DNA of 33,233 bases from DAINBT01 sp036732785 (lineage in GTDB: Bacteria; Planctomycetota; Phycisphaerae; Sedimentisphaerales; SM23-30): contig CAZICK010000040.1 of the NCBI GenBank assembly GCA_964537505.1, positions 1 through 33,233 of the forward strand. Reading direction: 5' to 3'. A program made the position numbers and the translations under genes. Under the pieces are notes generated by a model. It was not told the origin of the DNA. It made no database searches and saw only the letters and a program-made list of their open reading frames with translations. Positions 15,086-24,371 of this stretch are shown here, piece by piece; positions within the stretch are counted from its first letter, which is position 1; every line of letters starts with the position of its first letter.

Positions 15086-16492
15086 TTGAAAAGAACGGCA
15101 GTATCTATAATTCGTCGAGGCGATAAGCATCAAGCCGCGGCGCTGAGTAAAAGGGGTGAAACCTACGAATTGCAACTGGGCAGCACTCAGAACGATCACG
15201 CGGATTGGGATTCGCTGTGCACAGAGATGTTCGGACAGAATATATTGACGGCCGGCAGTGGCAGACCGGTCATCGGTTATGACTGCGGATGTGTGGCTTT
15301 TTACCGTCTCAATGTGCCGGCGGTTAAAGAAGATGAGTTACAGACGATGATCGCTCTGCAGGCGGAAGCTTTGTTACCATTGCCAATAGAAGAAATGGAA
15401 CTGGCCTGGCGGGTGGGAACTCGGCGCGATGGCAAATTTACTATTACCATCGCTGCTGCGCGAAAAAGACAATTGGAAGCGTTTGACCGCCAGATGCGAA
15501 AATACAAGCCAGCCAGGATATTGCTGGCCAACGAAGCAATAGTTAAAGGATGGCAGACGCTGTTTACGCCGGACGTGGACAGAGCTGCGATAATTTACCT
15601 GGACAATTCGACTACCCAGGTGTGTTTGGTGGACGAAGGGAAATTGGTCCTGGCGGTTACTTTGGATGTGGGACGAGATGATCTGATTACCACGGAAGGT
15701 CTAATTCAGCCCAGTGCCGAACGGCTGGTACAGGACATCCGCAACAGCATGGAACGGTTCGGCGGTTCCACAGCCGCAGACCTGAAGATTTATGTATTGG
15801 CTGACGGCATCGCCGTAGAACGGATAACGGATTATCTCAGTGCGGCTGGACTAAATGCGCAAACGGCCATAGTAGAAATGGCCAAACTGAAAAGTAATAC
15901 TTCACTTTGTCGCGAGGAGATTTATGAGTACCTGGTTCCGATCGGGTTGGCGTTGATGGAACTGGATGAGGACGACCAGAAGCTTGATTTGTTTGAGCGG
16001 TTGCGTGCTGCAGGCGAAGAAAAACAGAAAAAACGACGTGTGCCGTCACTAAAACTCAGTGCGGCGATTGTACTGATAATGCTGGCGGCGTTTACGCTGG
16101 TTTCTTACGGAATTGACGTGGCCCGACTGCGAAAGATCGAAACCGTACTGGGTAAAGTGGAGGCTGATATTGACATAAATCAGTTGGAAAAAGAGCATCA
16201 GTTGAAGAAGGTGGTGGCCCGACAGCGGGCGGATGTTCTGGAACTATTGAGCCTGATAAACACGTGTAGGCCGGAAGGACTGCTGCTGGACAGCGTTAGC
16301 TTTAATAAAAAGCAGCCTGTTGCGGTAACCGGGCACACTAAAGACAAGGCCCGAATATATGAATTTCGAAAGAATCTTCAAAAGCAGGCAGACATAAAAA
16401 CCGTGAGACCGCAAAGCAACGCGGCTAGTGGCAAGAAGGAGGATATAAGCTTTACCATCACGTTTATATATAAAAACTTTGGGAAAAAATAA
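15086..16492 (+). CDS. gspL: Type II secretion assembly protein, GspL/PilM-like
   Basis: A 468-residue protein. The N-terminal two thirds look like the actin-like fold of GspL/PilM (RPVIGYDCGCVAFYRLNVPAVKEDELQTMIALQAEALLPLPIEEMELAW; AAIIYLDNSTTQVCLVDEGKLVL). A single membrane segment follows near 323-345 (LSAAIVLIMLAAFTLVSYGI), then a coiled stretch (LEKEHQLKKVVARQRADVLELL) and a small PilN/GspL-like C-terminal domain. It should recruit GspE to the membrane. TTG is the start, with AGGGAG 7 bases upstream. A 107-bp gap separates it from gspK, possibly dividing the cluster into two transcription units. The name is by fold and position. Confidence 0.78.
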   Translation: MKRTAVSIIRRGDKHQAAALSKRGETYELQLGSTQNDHADWDSLCTEMFGQNILTAGSGRPVIGYDCGCVAFYRLNVPAVKEDELQTMIALQAEALLPLPIEEMELAWRVGTRRDGKFTITIAAARKRQLEAFDRQMRKYKPARILLANEAIVKGWQTLFTPDVDRAAIIYLDNSTTQVCLVDEGKLVLAVTLDVGRDDLITTEGLIQPSAERLVQDIRNSMERFGGSTAADLKIYVLADGIAVERITDYLSAAGLNAQTAIVEMAKLKSNTSLCREEIYEYLVPIGLALMELDEDDQKLDLFERLRAAGEEKQKKRRVPSLKLSAAIVLIMLAAFTLVSYGIDVARLRKIETVLGKVEADIDINQLEKEHQLKKVVARQRADVLELLSLINTCRPEGLLLDSVSFNKKQPVAVTGHTKDKARIYEFRKNLQKQADIKTVRPQSNAASGKKEDISFTITFIYKNFGKK

Positions 16493-16521
16493 TAGTTTTA
16501 CGAAACGGGAATTACCGAGAA

Positions 16522-17052
16522 ATGATCGAACTGGCAAATAAAAGAAATAAGCGGGCGTTGATAATCCTGGCGGTGGTTGCCGGGCTTATCGTGATTTCTG
16601 ACTGTGCGATTGGTCCGTGGCTGGATGATTGGAAAGAGGTTAGAGCTTCGCTGGCTATCGGGCAGGGAAAGCTGGACCTTATCAGCATGGTTCACAGTCC
16701 GACAAAACAAAAGGAACTGGCCGAGGTGGTACCGGCGTTCGAAATGCCGCAAGGCGAAGACGAACAAAGGTTGCAGTTTGAAGTTAAGGTCAATGAACAA
16801 TTGCAGAAAGCCGGGATCAATGTGACCGACCTGCAGTATGTCGGCGGGGCAAAGAAGCAGCCGGGGCTGAGTGTGAAGCTGCTGCGACTGAAATGCCAGG
16901 GTAAAGGCAATTTCGATCAGATTATGAATCTGCTGACCAGGCTCAACGAAAATCCCGGTTTTGTGAGCATCGAGGAAATGAAAATCGAATGCGGAAAAGA
17001 AAAACGTGAGGAGATGGAAATGACTTTGATGGTGTCAACATTTGTTCAGTAA
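16522..17052 (+). CDS. gspM: Type II secretion assembly protein, GspM/PilO-like
   Basis: A 176-residue bitopic protein with a short basic cytoplasmic N-terminus, one membrane segment (about 11-29, ALIILAVVAGLIVISDCAI), a short helical region and a ferredoxin-like C-terminal domain (LSVKLLRLKCQGKGNFDQIMNLLTRLNENPGFVSIEEMKIEC), as in PilO/GspM. It should partner GspL. The gene lies 29 bp after gspL and 6 bp before the next gene. Sequence identity to the family is low; topology, size and position carry the call. Confidence 0.7.
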   Translation: MIELANKRNKRALIILAVVAGLIVISDCAIGPWLDDWKEVRASLAIGQGKLDLISMVHSPTKQKELAEVVPAFEMPQGEDEQRLQFEVKVNEQLQKAGINVTDLQYVGGAKKQPGLSVKLLRLKCQGKGNFDQIMNLLTRLNENPGFVSIEEMKIECGKEKREEMEMTLMVSTFVQ

Positions 17053-17058
17053 GTATTT

Positions 17059-17826
17059 ATGGTCAGAAAACGAGAACGAAAAACAGATAGGAAACAGATT
17101 TTGGGCGAAAAAAGCAAAGAACAAAAAATAAAAGATGGGTTTTCGATTGGGTTGTTGGGAATCACAGCGGTTCTGGTGGTGGTAATGGTTGTCAGACTGA
17201 TGGTGCTGTGGACAAATCCGGTGATAGCGGCGGAGTTGTTGAATACTGACGCCGCGGCTTCGGAAAACGCCGGCGATGATAAACCATCCAGGAGTCAGGA
17301 AATGGCCAAGGCATTGAAAGAAAAGAATCTGTTCATGCCACCGTCGAAACCAAAGCAGCCGCCCGGGGAAGTGAATGGGATATTCGGTAAGCAGGCGCTC
17401 ATTGGGGGTAAATGGTACAATGTAGGCGATACGGTGCCGCCCGGAGCAAAGATACTGGCCATTGAGGCGACTCAGGTAAAACTGGAATTGGAAGGTAAAG
17501 AAATAGTGCTTGCCCCTATTAAAGCGGCAGATTCGGCTGAGGACAGAAAACCGCCCAGAGAGGAAGAAAAGAAAAAGTCAAGACCCAGGAAAGATGATAG
17601 GCCCCAGGCAGTACAAGAAAAAGAGGAGGAGAGACCACAGGAGTCGGTAGAGACCGATGAATTCGCCTGGATGGGGGTTGATCTCCCCGCAAACGTAAGG
17701 GAGAAGTTCCTGGAAAAGTGGAATCAAATGACAGATGAGCAAAAGGAAAAAGCCAAAGAATCATGGAGTAATATGCCGGATGAACAAAAACAACAGGCTG
17801 TAGATGCCATGTCGAGGCAACTCTAA
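17059..17826 (+). CDS. GspC/PilP-like periplasmic connector with acidic-basic linker
   Basis: A 255-residue bitopic protein. A strongly basic cytoplasmic N-terminus is followed by one membrane segment (about 31-52). Residues about 90-155 hold a small all-beta unit (GIFGKQALIGGKWYNVGDTVPPGAKILAIEATQVKLELEGKEIVL), resembling the homology-region domain of GspC or the PilP domain that touches the secretin. A Lys/Glu/Arg-rich linker follows (about 162-205). The last 40 residues repeat a helical pattern, WNQMTDEQKEKAKE then WSNMPDEQKQQAVD. Position just before the secretin supports a connector role, but no PDZ domain is present and the name is tentative. Confidence 0.6.
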   Translation: MVRKRERKTDRKQILGEKSKEQKIKDGFSIGLLGITAVLVVVMVVRLMVLWTNPVIAAELLNTDAAASENAGDDKPSRSQEMAKALKEKNLFMPPSKPKQPPGEVNGIFGKQALIGGKWYNVGDTVPPGAKILAIEATQVKLELEGKEIVLAPIKAADSAEDRKPPREEEKKKSRPRKDDRPQAVQEKEEERPQESVETDEFAWMGVDLPANVREKFLEKWNQMTDEQKEKAKESWSNMPDEQKQQAVDAMSRQL

Positions 17827-17880
17827 ACGGATAATTATACCCATACTGAATTAAAATGCCAGGTTTAAGGAGACATAGAA

Positions 17881-20800
17881 GTGAAACCGGGAAAAATAGT
17901 TCTTTTGTTATTGGTAGCCTCTGTGCTGGTGGGAGTGGTAGTTTGGCGGGTGGCGTTTTACACTCCGGTACAGACGGATAAAAACCAATCTATCGAAATG
18001 GTTAAAAAGCAGGAAGAATCCAAGCCGAGCGAACCGGAGGAAACAACTGCGAAATCTGATGACCCCCAGGATAAGGAAACCAGTTCCGGCGATGCGGAAA
18101 CAGAGGAAAAGAAGGAAAAGGTAGAGGAAGAAGGAAAGGAAAAAGAAAAAGGCGAAACCCCTGAGAAGACACCAGGGGCTGAAAAATCCGAACAAGCAAA
18201 CCAAACCAAAGAATCAGCGAAGGAGGCGTCTGATGATAAGGACTCGACGGAGGCGGATGACCCAAATAAGCCGGCTGAGCCTGAAGAAGAGTTGGAAGCG
18301 GTCAATCTCAAGGATGTGGAGATGAAGGAGATCATTCCACGGCTGTCCAACTGGACTGGCAAGGTAATCATTCCACATCCCGATGCGGCCAAGGAGAAGT
18401 TGACTATCTACTCGGACAAGAAGCTGCCGCGAGCACAGGCAATGGCGCGGATATACGATGCCCTGCGATTTAAGGGCTTCGTTGCTGAAGAAAGCGACAG
18501 CGTGATCTTCATTAAGCCGATCAAGGATGCCAAGCTGGGGCAGGTACCGACGATCCCGGCTGATGAATCATTGGCGCTGATTGAGAACAAAAACCAGATC
18601 GTGCAGAAATTCTTTCGGCTCAAAAACTACAATCCCGGACAGTTGCAGCAGATCATCCAGCCGTTGATTCCCGAACACGGCGCTGTTTTCGCCGACGAAA
18701 GCACCAGCCAACTCGTCGTGATTGATACCGTCGATAATTTATTGCGGATAGAACGCATAGTCAATCAGCTCGATGTTACCGAAGCAGAGGAAACCGTTAC
18801 TAAAACATTTCAAATTAGTGACGGCGATCCGGTAGAGATTGTACAACTGCTGCAATTATTACTCGCTGACAAACAGGTGGGAAATAAGGCAGCCACGAAG
18901 GTAGTGAAGAACGATTCTTCCGGACCGGATAAGGGCGGCGGATCGGCGACATCAGTAGTGATCGGACCGAGCCAGAGTCCCATTATTCTTATCCCCGTAC
19001 CGAAACGTAAATGGATTATTGCCAAAGCATCGGCAAACGACATGGTTCAAATTGTAGATTGGATCGAAAAGCTCGACGAGAAAAAAACCGCAGAGCGAGA
19101 ATATTCGCTTATGGAGATCGAATACGCTGAAGTCCGCGAACTGGCCGGTCAGATCAGTAAGATGTTGGAAGAGGCGCCCGGTCAACTCAAGGCCAATGTG
19201 ATGGTACAACCGCTGATTAAGGGCAGGAAAATCATGATCATCGGCAGTGCCGAAAACCGCGAAATGGTGGAAAAACTGATCGCTGATGTTGACAAACCCG
19301 GCCTAAAATTTACGACCAAGAATATCAAATTGACGCATATCGACCCTGAAATAGTCAAGAAAAATATCGACGATCTCTACGCACCCACAACTTATATTAG
19401 CAGTTCTTCTTATGGCCGTGAATATAGTAGTCGTTATACGAGTTCCCAGTCGCGAAGCCTTGACGATCCCGATCTGGTGAAGGTTTATGCATTTCCCACG
19501 CTCAAGCAAGTGACGGTAATGTGCTCCGACGAAAATATGATAGCCATCGAGGAGCAGATAGCCGAATGGGACAAGCCCATCGATGTTGATGAAGTGAAGC
19601 CCATGATCATTGGACTGAAGAATTCCGATCCGGTTCAAATGGCGAAGTTATTGTCCAAACTGTTCAGCGAGGAAGCTTCTGGTGGTAGTCGATCCTTTTT
19701 TGATTATTTTTTTGACTCTGGTGGCCAGGACGAGAAAAAAAAGATTATTGGTCCGCTGTACGGACAATTGACCTTTGAAGCGGTGCCGGAAACCAAAAAG
19801 ATCATCGTGATCAGCAAAATCCCCGAAGCGTACGAGGTGATAGAAGAGCTTATACTCGAACTGGACAAGCAGGAGACGGCGGAACTGCCGATGGTAGTGG
19901 TTTTGAAGTATGCCGACTGTGAAGAGCTTTGTGACCAGCTAAACGCCATTCTCAATGAGGCCGGCACCACGGCAGTCATGTTACGGCGTGAACGCGGCCT
20001 TGACGATACCAAAACGAACGAAGAAGAAGCATCGAGAAATCCCAGCGGGAGCAGGGACGGGAGCGTGGACGGTGACAGAAGCAGGCCGGGTGAATTGAGG
20101 TTTTGGTGGAATTCGCCAACCGCCCGTAGTACTACCACAAACAGAAGTGGTCAGAGCGTAGCGATGCCGATTAGTAATATAATTGGAAAGATACGGTTTA
20201 TTCCTGTTCATCGGAGCAAGGCAATTCTGGTGCTTTCGCCAAAGGAATACCAGGAAAGCCTCCGGCAGATGATTGACCAGCTCGATCAGCCGGCCAAGCA
20301 GGTGATGATTAAGGCCGTCATCGTCGAGGTCAACTATGAGGATCTGACTTCGCTTGGCGTTCAGTTGTCATCAAATCAGGCGGCACTGGGCATGATAAAT
20401 GAGGACGCTATAAAAACGTTAACCGAGTTGGTGTATGCAGAAGCACCAAGCCCGGCTTTTACTACGCTGCAGACGACGTTAAATGTGCACACGCTGGTTG
20501 ACTTGCTGGTTAAAGAAACCAACGGACGGGTACTCCATCAACCTACTATATTTACTAAAGATAATGAACAGACTCGATTTTTCAAAGGTGACGAGATACC
20601 GTTTCTCAAGGGTTCGCAGACATCGCCGGAGGGTGGTAGTATAACAACAACAGTTGACTATCGCGATGTTGGTTTGACACTGTATGTACGGCCTAACATT
20701 ACTCCGGAAAACAAGGTGGATACTACGATTACAATGGAAATAGCTCAAGTGAAGCAGGGCCTGATCAACGGCAATATCGCCACCAGCAAGTTTGATACGT

Positions 20801-21111
20801 CCACGCATTTAATCGTAGAAAACGGCCAAACCATTTTAATCAGCGGCATCTTGTTTCAAAATGATGTCAATATCGAAAGAAAAGTCCCATTGTTGGGTGA
20901 CATCCCACTGCTCGGCGAGTTGTTCAAACATTATAATGTGATTCATGGCAATAGCGAATTGCTGGCGTTTATTACCCCCTATGTTATTGACGATGAGGAT
21001 TCCAAAGTCAGCGAATCCGCTATGGAGGAATTGGAAACCTCAGTAGAAAAAATGGAAAACGTCGCCGAAGAACTGAATGAGATATTCACCGACGAGGAAT
21101 ACGAAGATTGA
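17881..21111 (+). CDS. gspD: Type II secretion secretin GspD, extended form
   Basis: A 1076-residue outer-membrane secretin, much longer than classical GspD (about 650-710). GTG is the start, with AAGGAG 7 bases upstream. The N-terminus has one hydrophobic segment (about 5-24) without an evident signal-peptidase site, then about 100 residues dominated by Glu, Lys, Asp and Ser. N0-like (about 140-215) and several N1-type repeats follow (FFRLKNYNPGQLQQIIQPLIPEHGAVFADESTSQLVVIDTVDNLLRIERIVNQLD and later copies). The secretin pore domain is about 810-1045 (VIVEVNYEDLTSLGVQLSSNQ; RDVGLTLYVRPNI; VPLLGDIPLLGELF from residue 1002; ELLAFITPYVI). The extra length lies in additional N-domain repeats and Ser/Gly-rich loops. 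It ends the operon. Confidence 0.9.
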   Translation: MKPGKIVLLLLVASVLVGVVVWRVAFYTPVQTDKNQSIEMVKKQEESKPSEPEETTAKSDDPQDKETSSGDAETEEKKEKVEEEGKEKEKGETPEKTPGAEKSEQANQTKESAKEASDDKDSTEADDPNKPAEPEEELEAVNLKDVEMKEIIPRLSNWTGKVIIPHPDAAKEKLTIYSDKKLPRAQAMARIYDALRFKGFVAEESDSVIFIKPIKDAKLGQVPTIPADESLALIENKNQIVQKFFRLKNYNPGQLQQIIQPLIPEHGAVFADESTSQLVVIDTVDNLLRIERIVNQLDVTEAEETVTKTFQISDGDPVEIVQLLQLLLADKQVGNKAATKVVKNDSSGPDKGGGSATSVVIGPSQSPIILIPVPKRKWIIAKASANDMVQIVDWIEKLDEKKTAEREYSLMEIEYAEVRELAGQISKMLEEAPGQLKANVMVQPLIKGRKIMIIGSAENREMVEKLIADVDKPGLKFTTKNIKLTHIDPEIVKKNIDDLYAPTTYISSSSYGREYSSRYTSSQSRSLDDPDLVKVYAFPTLKQVTVMCSDENMIAIEEQIAEWDKPIDVDEVKPMIIGLKNSDPVQMAKLLSKLFSEEASGGSRSFFDYFFDSGGQDEKKKIIGPLYGQLTFEAVPETKKIIVISKIPEAYEVIEELILELDKQETAELPMVVVLKYADCEELCDQLNAILNEAGTTAVMLRRERGLDDTKTNEEEASRNPSGSRDGSVDGDRSRPGELRFWWNSPTARSTTTNRSGQSVAMPISNIIGKIRFIPVHRSKAILVLSPKEYQESLRQMIDQLDQPAKQVMIKAVIVEVNYEDLTSLGVQLSSNQAALGMINEDAIKTLTELVYAEAPSPAFTTLQTTLNVHTLVDLLVKETNGRVLHQPTIFTKDNEQTRFFKGDEIPFLKGSQTSPEGGSITTTVDYRDVGLTLYVRPNITPENKVDTTITMEIAQVKQGLINGNIATSKFDTSTHLIVENGQTILISGILFQNDVNIERKVPLLGDIPLLGELFKHYNVIHGNSELLAFITPYVIDDEDSKVSESAMEELETSVEKMENVAEELNEIFTDEEYED

Positions 21112-21124
21112 TATTGGGATACAA

Positions 21125-21193
21125 GGACAGGCCGGAGGGCCTGCCCTTAAAGCCTGTTGGGTATCGCCTTTCACCGAGGTGCGGGGTGAAAGG
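21125..21193. terminator. Two hairpins between gspD and flavodoxin
   Basis: GGACAGGCC-ggag-GGCCTGCCC (21125-21146, one mismatch) and CCTTTCACC (21167-21175) with GGTGAAAGG (21185-21193) lie between two convergent genes. Neither has a T-run, so they may slow or end transcription from both sides without being classical intrinsic terminators. Confidence 0.4.
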
Positions 21194-21195
21194 GG

Positions 21196-21675
21196 CTAAC
21201 CGTGTAGTTTTACTGCCAATTGGCCGACCAGTCGGCCGAGCTTTTGGCATTCAGATTGAGCACGACCGTCCGGTTTGCCGATCGATACGGGGCCGTAGTG
21301 ATCGCCCTTGGCAGAGCCGGGCACAACCATGCCGTGAATCAGCAGGGCTTTGATTATATCCATAACCGTGGTTTCGTTGCCGCCGCCGACGTTGGCACTG
21401 CTGGCAAAGGCGCCGCCGACCTTTCCTGCCAGTTTGCCGTGATGGGCCACGCTCTCGTCGATGAGCTTTTTCAACTCTGCCGCCATGGTTCCGTAGTAAA
21501 CGGGCGAACCCATGATGATCGCATCGTAGTCGAGCAGATCATCGGCCGCCACCTGATCTACCGGTAAACACGATACCTCAGCACCGGCGATTTCCCTGGC
21601 GCCGGCTTTGATGTGGCCGGCCATCGCCTCGGTGTTTCCCGTGCGACTGTGATAAACGATAAGAATTTTTGCCAT
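21196..21675 (-). CDS. Flavodoxin-family protein (WrbA/flavodoxin-like)
   Basis: A 159-residue cytoplasmic FMN-binding electron carrier or quinone reductase-like protein. The phosphate-binding loop is IVYHSRTGNTEAMA. The two isoalloxazine-contacting loops are MGSPVYYGTMAAELKKLID and ASSANVGGGNETTVMDIIKALLIHGMVVPG, which resemble the WrbA/FldA-like NAD(P)H:quinone group. The open frame continues up to 21714, but CAGGAG (21683-21688) sits 7 bases before the ATG at 21675, and MAKILIVYHS is the standard family start. The gene is convergent with gspD and divergent from the HEAT-repeat gene. Confidence 0.88.
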   Translation of the reverse strand: MAKILIVYHSRTGNTEAMAGHIKAGAREIAGAEVSCLPVDQVAADDLLDYDAIIMGSPVYYGTMAAELKKLIDESVAHHGKLAGKVGGAFASSANVGGGNETTVMDIIKALLIHGMVVPGSAKGDHYGPVSIGKPDGRAQSECQKLGRLVGQLAVKLHG

Positions 21676-21817
21676 CGGTATTCTCCTGTAACACAAAGCG
21701 ACAAACTCTCGCATTCTGCTGTTGTTTAACCTATTTCCACCATCTTGTCCATCTTATTATATTCATAACGATTGAGTTTAACCCATCCCCCAATCCAATT
21801 ATTTACTCATTTTTTTG

Positions 21818-21846
21818 TTGACATAATCTGATCCTTTGGTTACGGT
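21818..21846 (+). promoter_or_regulatory. Promoter of the HEAT-repeat gene (TTGACA-N17-TACGGT)
   Basis: A consensus -35 (21818-21823), a 17-base spacer and TACGGT (21841-21846) lie about 48 bp before the start codon. They share the TTACGGTA core with the element at 7789-7818. Confidence 0.45.
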
Positions 21847-21893
21847 AAAGACGATATGTCATCTGGGCGCGAAGAGGAAGAGATTGGTGAGTT

Positions 21894-24359
21894 ATGCAGG
21901 TTGCCGACGGTATAAAAATATGGCTTGTTTTGTTCTGCTGGGCCATGGCCTGCCACAGATCGACTATCCATGGGCAGGATTTGGCTACGGGGGAATCCTC
22001 CAAACTCGACGCCATGGTCCAGGTGGTCCTTTCTGAGGACACGCCCATGGATATTCGAAAAGCCAATGCCAGCTCTCTGCTGCAGGATCCACAGGCTCAC
22101 CCTGCCCTGGTCAAAATACTGCAAAATGAAGCCGGTATCACTGCCAAAATCGTTATCTGTCAGGCAATTGCCGCGAGCAATGGTGAACCTTTCGGTCTCA
22201 ACAGCCTCGACCATGTTCCATCGGTCTTCAATGAGTCACTTTTCCAGACACTCCTTGCCGATAACGCCGAATTGGCCTCCTGGGCCGCTCAGGCACTGGT
22301 AAATTGTCACGACGGCGTAGCAGATAAGCTCGCTCAGATGGTGCTCGACACTTCCAGGTCACCGAAGCACCGATTGGCATGTATCAATGCCTTGCGGTTG
22401 ATACCGGGAAAACAGTCCGTATTGGCCATGGCGGATATCCTGGACGACCAAATACCTCAGATTAACCAACACGCCGCAGAAGCCCTGGCCGAAATGCTGT
22501 ATCTGCCAAAACCATTGGATATCGATCAGTTTCACCAATACCTGCCACAACTGCGGACTATGGACCAGGAAACCTTCCTGCGATGGCAATTTGACCAGCA
22601 GGAAAAGCAGCTACGACGGAACCGGCTGGACATGCTGCAGTGGCAAAAATGGTACATCAACGCACAAACCGAAAAATTCCAGTCGCTCTCCAAGCCGGAG
22701 GAGAAACTCCAGTTCCTTAAAGAGTTTCTCGATGCCAGCCAGAACCAAGTACTGCGAATATGGGCCATAGAGCAAATGAGTCTATGGTCCAACGCCGCCT
22801 CTGTCAGAAGCGGTGAAATCGCTGGGAATTTGATCGATCTGATCGCCAATCTTATCAGCGATGACAACAGCGATGTCAGAACCATCACCGCCGAGATCCT
22901 GGCCAAACTGAATTTCGAAAAAGCCAGGAGCACCGCCCCGGCACTGCTGGAACAACTAAAAAAAGAAAACAACCCCAAAACACAGGCAGCCATCTTAGCG
23001 GCGTTGGGCATATTCGAATCTGCTGAATCGCTGGAGCGGGCGATCTATTTGCTTGACAAATCGACTCAACCGGAAGTCGTCGCTCAGGCGGCACGGGCTG
23101 TCGGACAAATCTGCGCCGCCAGATACGAAAATATCACAGCCACGCAGATCGAGCAAATTACTTCATACCTGGCCCTGAGCTATCCCAAATGGTCCGAATC
23201 CGTCAAAATCAGAAGTTATTTGATCCAGGCCATGAAAAAAATCGACGAGCAGGGCAAATACCATCCAAAAGCAATCGAACACTTCAAAGACATTCTCGAA
23301 AACGCACTCAACGATCCTGAGCCGGTCATCCGCAGTGGAGCAACTTACGCACTTACCCAATTACTCGGCAGTCAGGTTCTGCCACTGCTGCTGACCGAGC
23401 ATGAAAATCTAATTAACGACAAGGACAATTCGGTAAGATCAGCCGTCATCGCTGCTATCGAAAAATTCGGCGGCAAGAACCAGCTTGACCTTCTAAGGCA
23501 GCGACTGCTCGACCAGGAAACCGACCCTGATGAAATCCTGCTCATCCACGCAGCCTTCACCAAAATCCTCAAATCACTTCCTATCGACGAGATATATTAC
23601 CGAACTGCACAATTTCAGGTGATATCCGACAAAGACCAGCTCCTCCGACAGGAAATGGTTCAATTGCTCACAGACAGGATCACTCGCGACAAAGCCGATG
23701 GTGCTGACGTCAAAAGCGAATACGAAGTGTTCGCATTTGCCATGCAGGCCGAGATCGCACAGCAAAAAAAACAGCCTGACCGTGCCCTCGAATGCTACAA
23801 AAACATCCTGAACCTTAAACTGCCGGAAGAGCACAAAGACCAATATCGCCAAAAAATCCTTGCTCTGGTACTCGAACCATCACAGGATGCCTCGCTCCTG
23901 GCCGCCGCCAAGCCACTTTTGCTGAACCTCCCGGCGCGTTCCGCGGGGGCCCTGGACCTGATCGCCCAGGCTTGTGATCAATTAGACCTCGAAAATGACC
24001 AGCAGCTTCTGCGATGTGCCGATATCGTCGCCACTCTGGTCGTCCCCATCGCCCAATATCCTTCAGAACAGCCCCAAACCATCCGTCAACACTGGAAACA
24101 ACGCATTGTAAAGATTGCTTTGACACTGATCGAGCGCCATGAAAAACTTTTACCGAATGAAACCGGCAAAACCAACGCCTGGACTATTGATCTCCTGCAA
24201 CGACTGAACCCAAAACTTACGAACTATCCGTTTGACGGTTCGCTTGAGCAGCGACGCGATAAATTACAGGAGTTCCGCCGGATTCTTCAGCCGCCCGAAA
24301 CCGAAACCGTCTCCCAGCCGGCCACTGAACCGGCCGAACAACCCAAAACCACGGACTAA
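21894..24359 (+). CDS. Exported HEAT-repeat protein
   Basis: An 821-residue protein of unknown specific role. An N-terminal hydrophobic segment (about 8-20, IKIWLVLFCWAMA) and a following HGQDLA suggest a cleaved signal peptide, placing the repeat domain in the periplasm. The rest is mostly helical pairs of HEAT/Armadillo type, for example AQALVNCHDGVADKLAQMV, ADILDDQIPQINQHAAEALAEML, LISDDNSDVRTITAEILAKL, VVAQAARAVGQIC and ALNDPEPVIRSGATYALTQLLGS. A tetratricopeptide-like turn occurs near 620-650 (QKKQPDRALECYKNIL). The tail is Pro/Glu/Thr-rich. Such scaffolds bind proteins rather than catalyse. It is followed 12 bp later by the next gene, so they form an operon. Confidence 0.75.
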   Translation: MQVADGIKIWLVLFCWAMACHRSTIHGQDLATGESSKLDAMVQVVLSEDTPMDIRKANASSLLQDPQAHPALVKILQNEAGITAKIVICQAIAASNGEPFGLNSLDHVPSVFNESLFQTLLADNAELASWAAQALVNCHDGVADKLAQMVLDTSRSPKHRLACINALRLIPGKQSVLAMADILDDQIPQINQHAAEALAEMLYLPKPLDIDQFHQYLPQLRTMDQETFLRWQFDQQEKQLRRNRLDMLQWQKWYINAQTEKFQSLSKPEEKLQFLKEFLDASQNQVLRIWAIEQMSLWSNAASVRSGEIAGNLIDLIANLISDDNSDVRTITAEILAKLNFEKARSTAPALLEQLKKENNPKTQAAILAALGIFESAESLERAIYLLDKSTQPEVVAQAARAVGQICAARYENITATQIEQITSYLALSYPKWSESVKIRSYLIQAMKKIDEQGKYHPKAIEHFKDILENALNDPEPVIRSGATYALTQLLGSQVLPLLLTEHENLINDKDNSVRSAVIAAIEKFGGKNQLDLLRQRLLDQETDPDEILLIHAAFTKILKSLPIDEIYYRTAQFQVISDKDQLLRQEMVQLLTDRITRDKADGADVKSEYEVFAFAMQAEIAQQKKQPDRALECYKNILNLKLPEEHKDQYRQKILALVLEPSQDASLLAAAKPLLLNLPARSAGALDLIAQACDQLDLENDQQLLRCADIVATLVVPIAQYPSEQPQTIRQHWKQRIVKIALTLIERHEKLLPNETGKTNAWTIDLLQRLNPKLTNYPFDGSLEQRRDKLQEFRRILQPPETETVSQPATEPAEQPKTTD

Positions 24360-24371
24360 GCAGCATTAACT

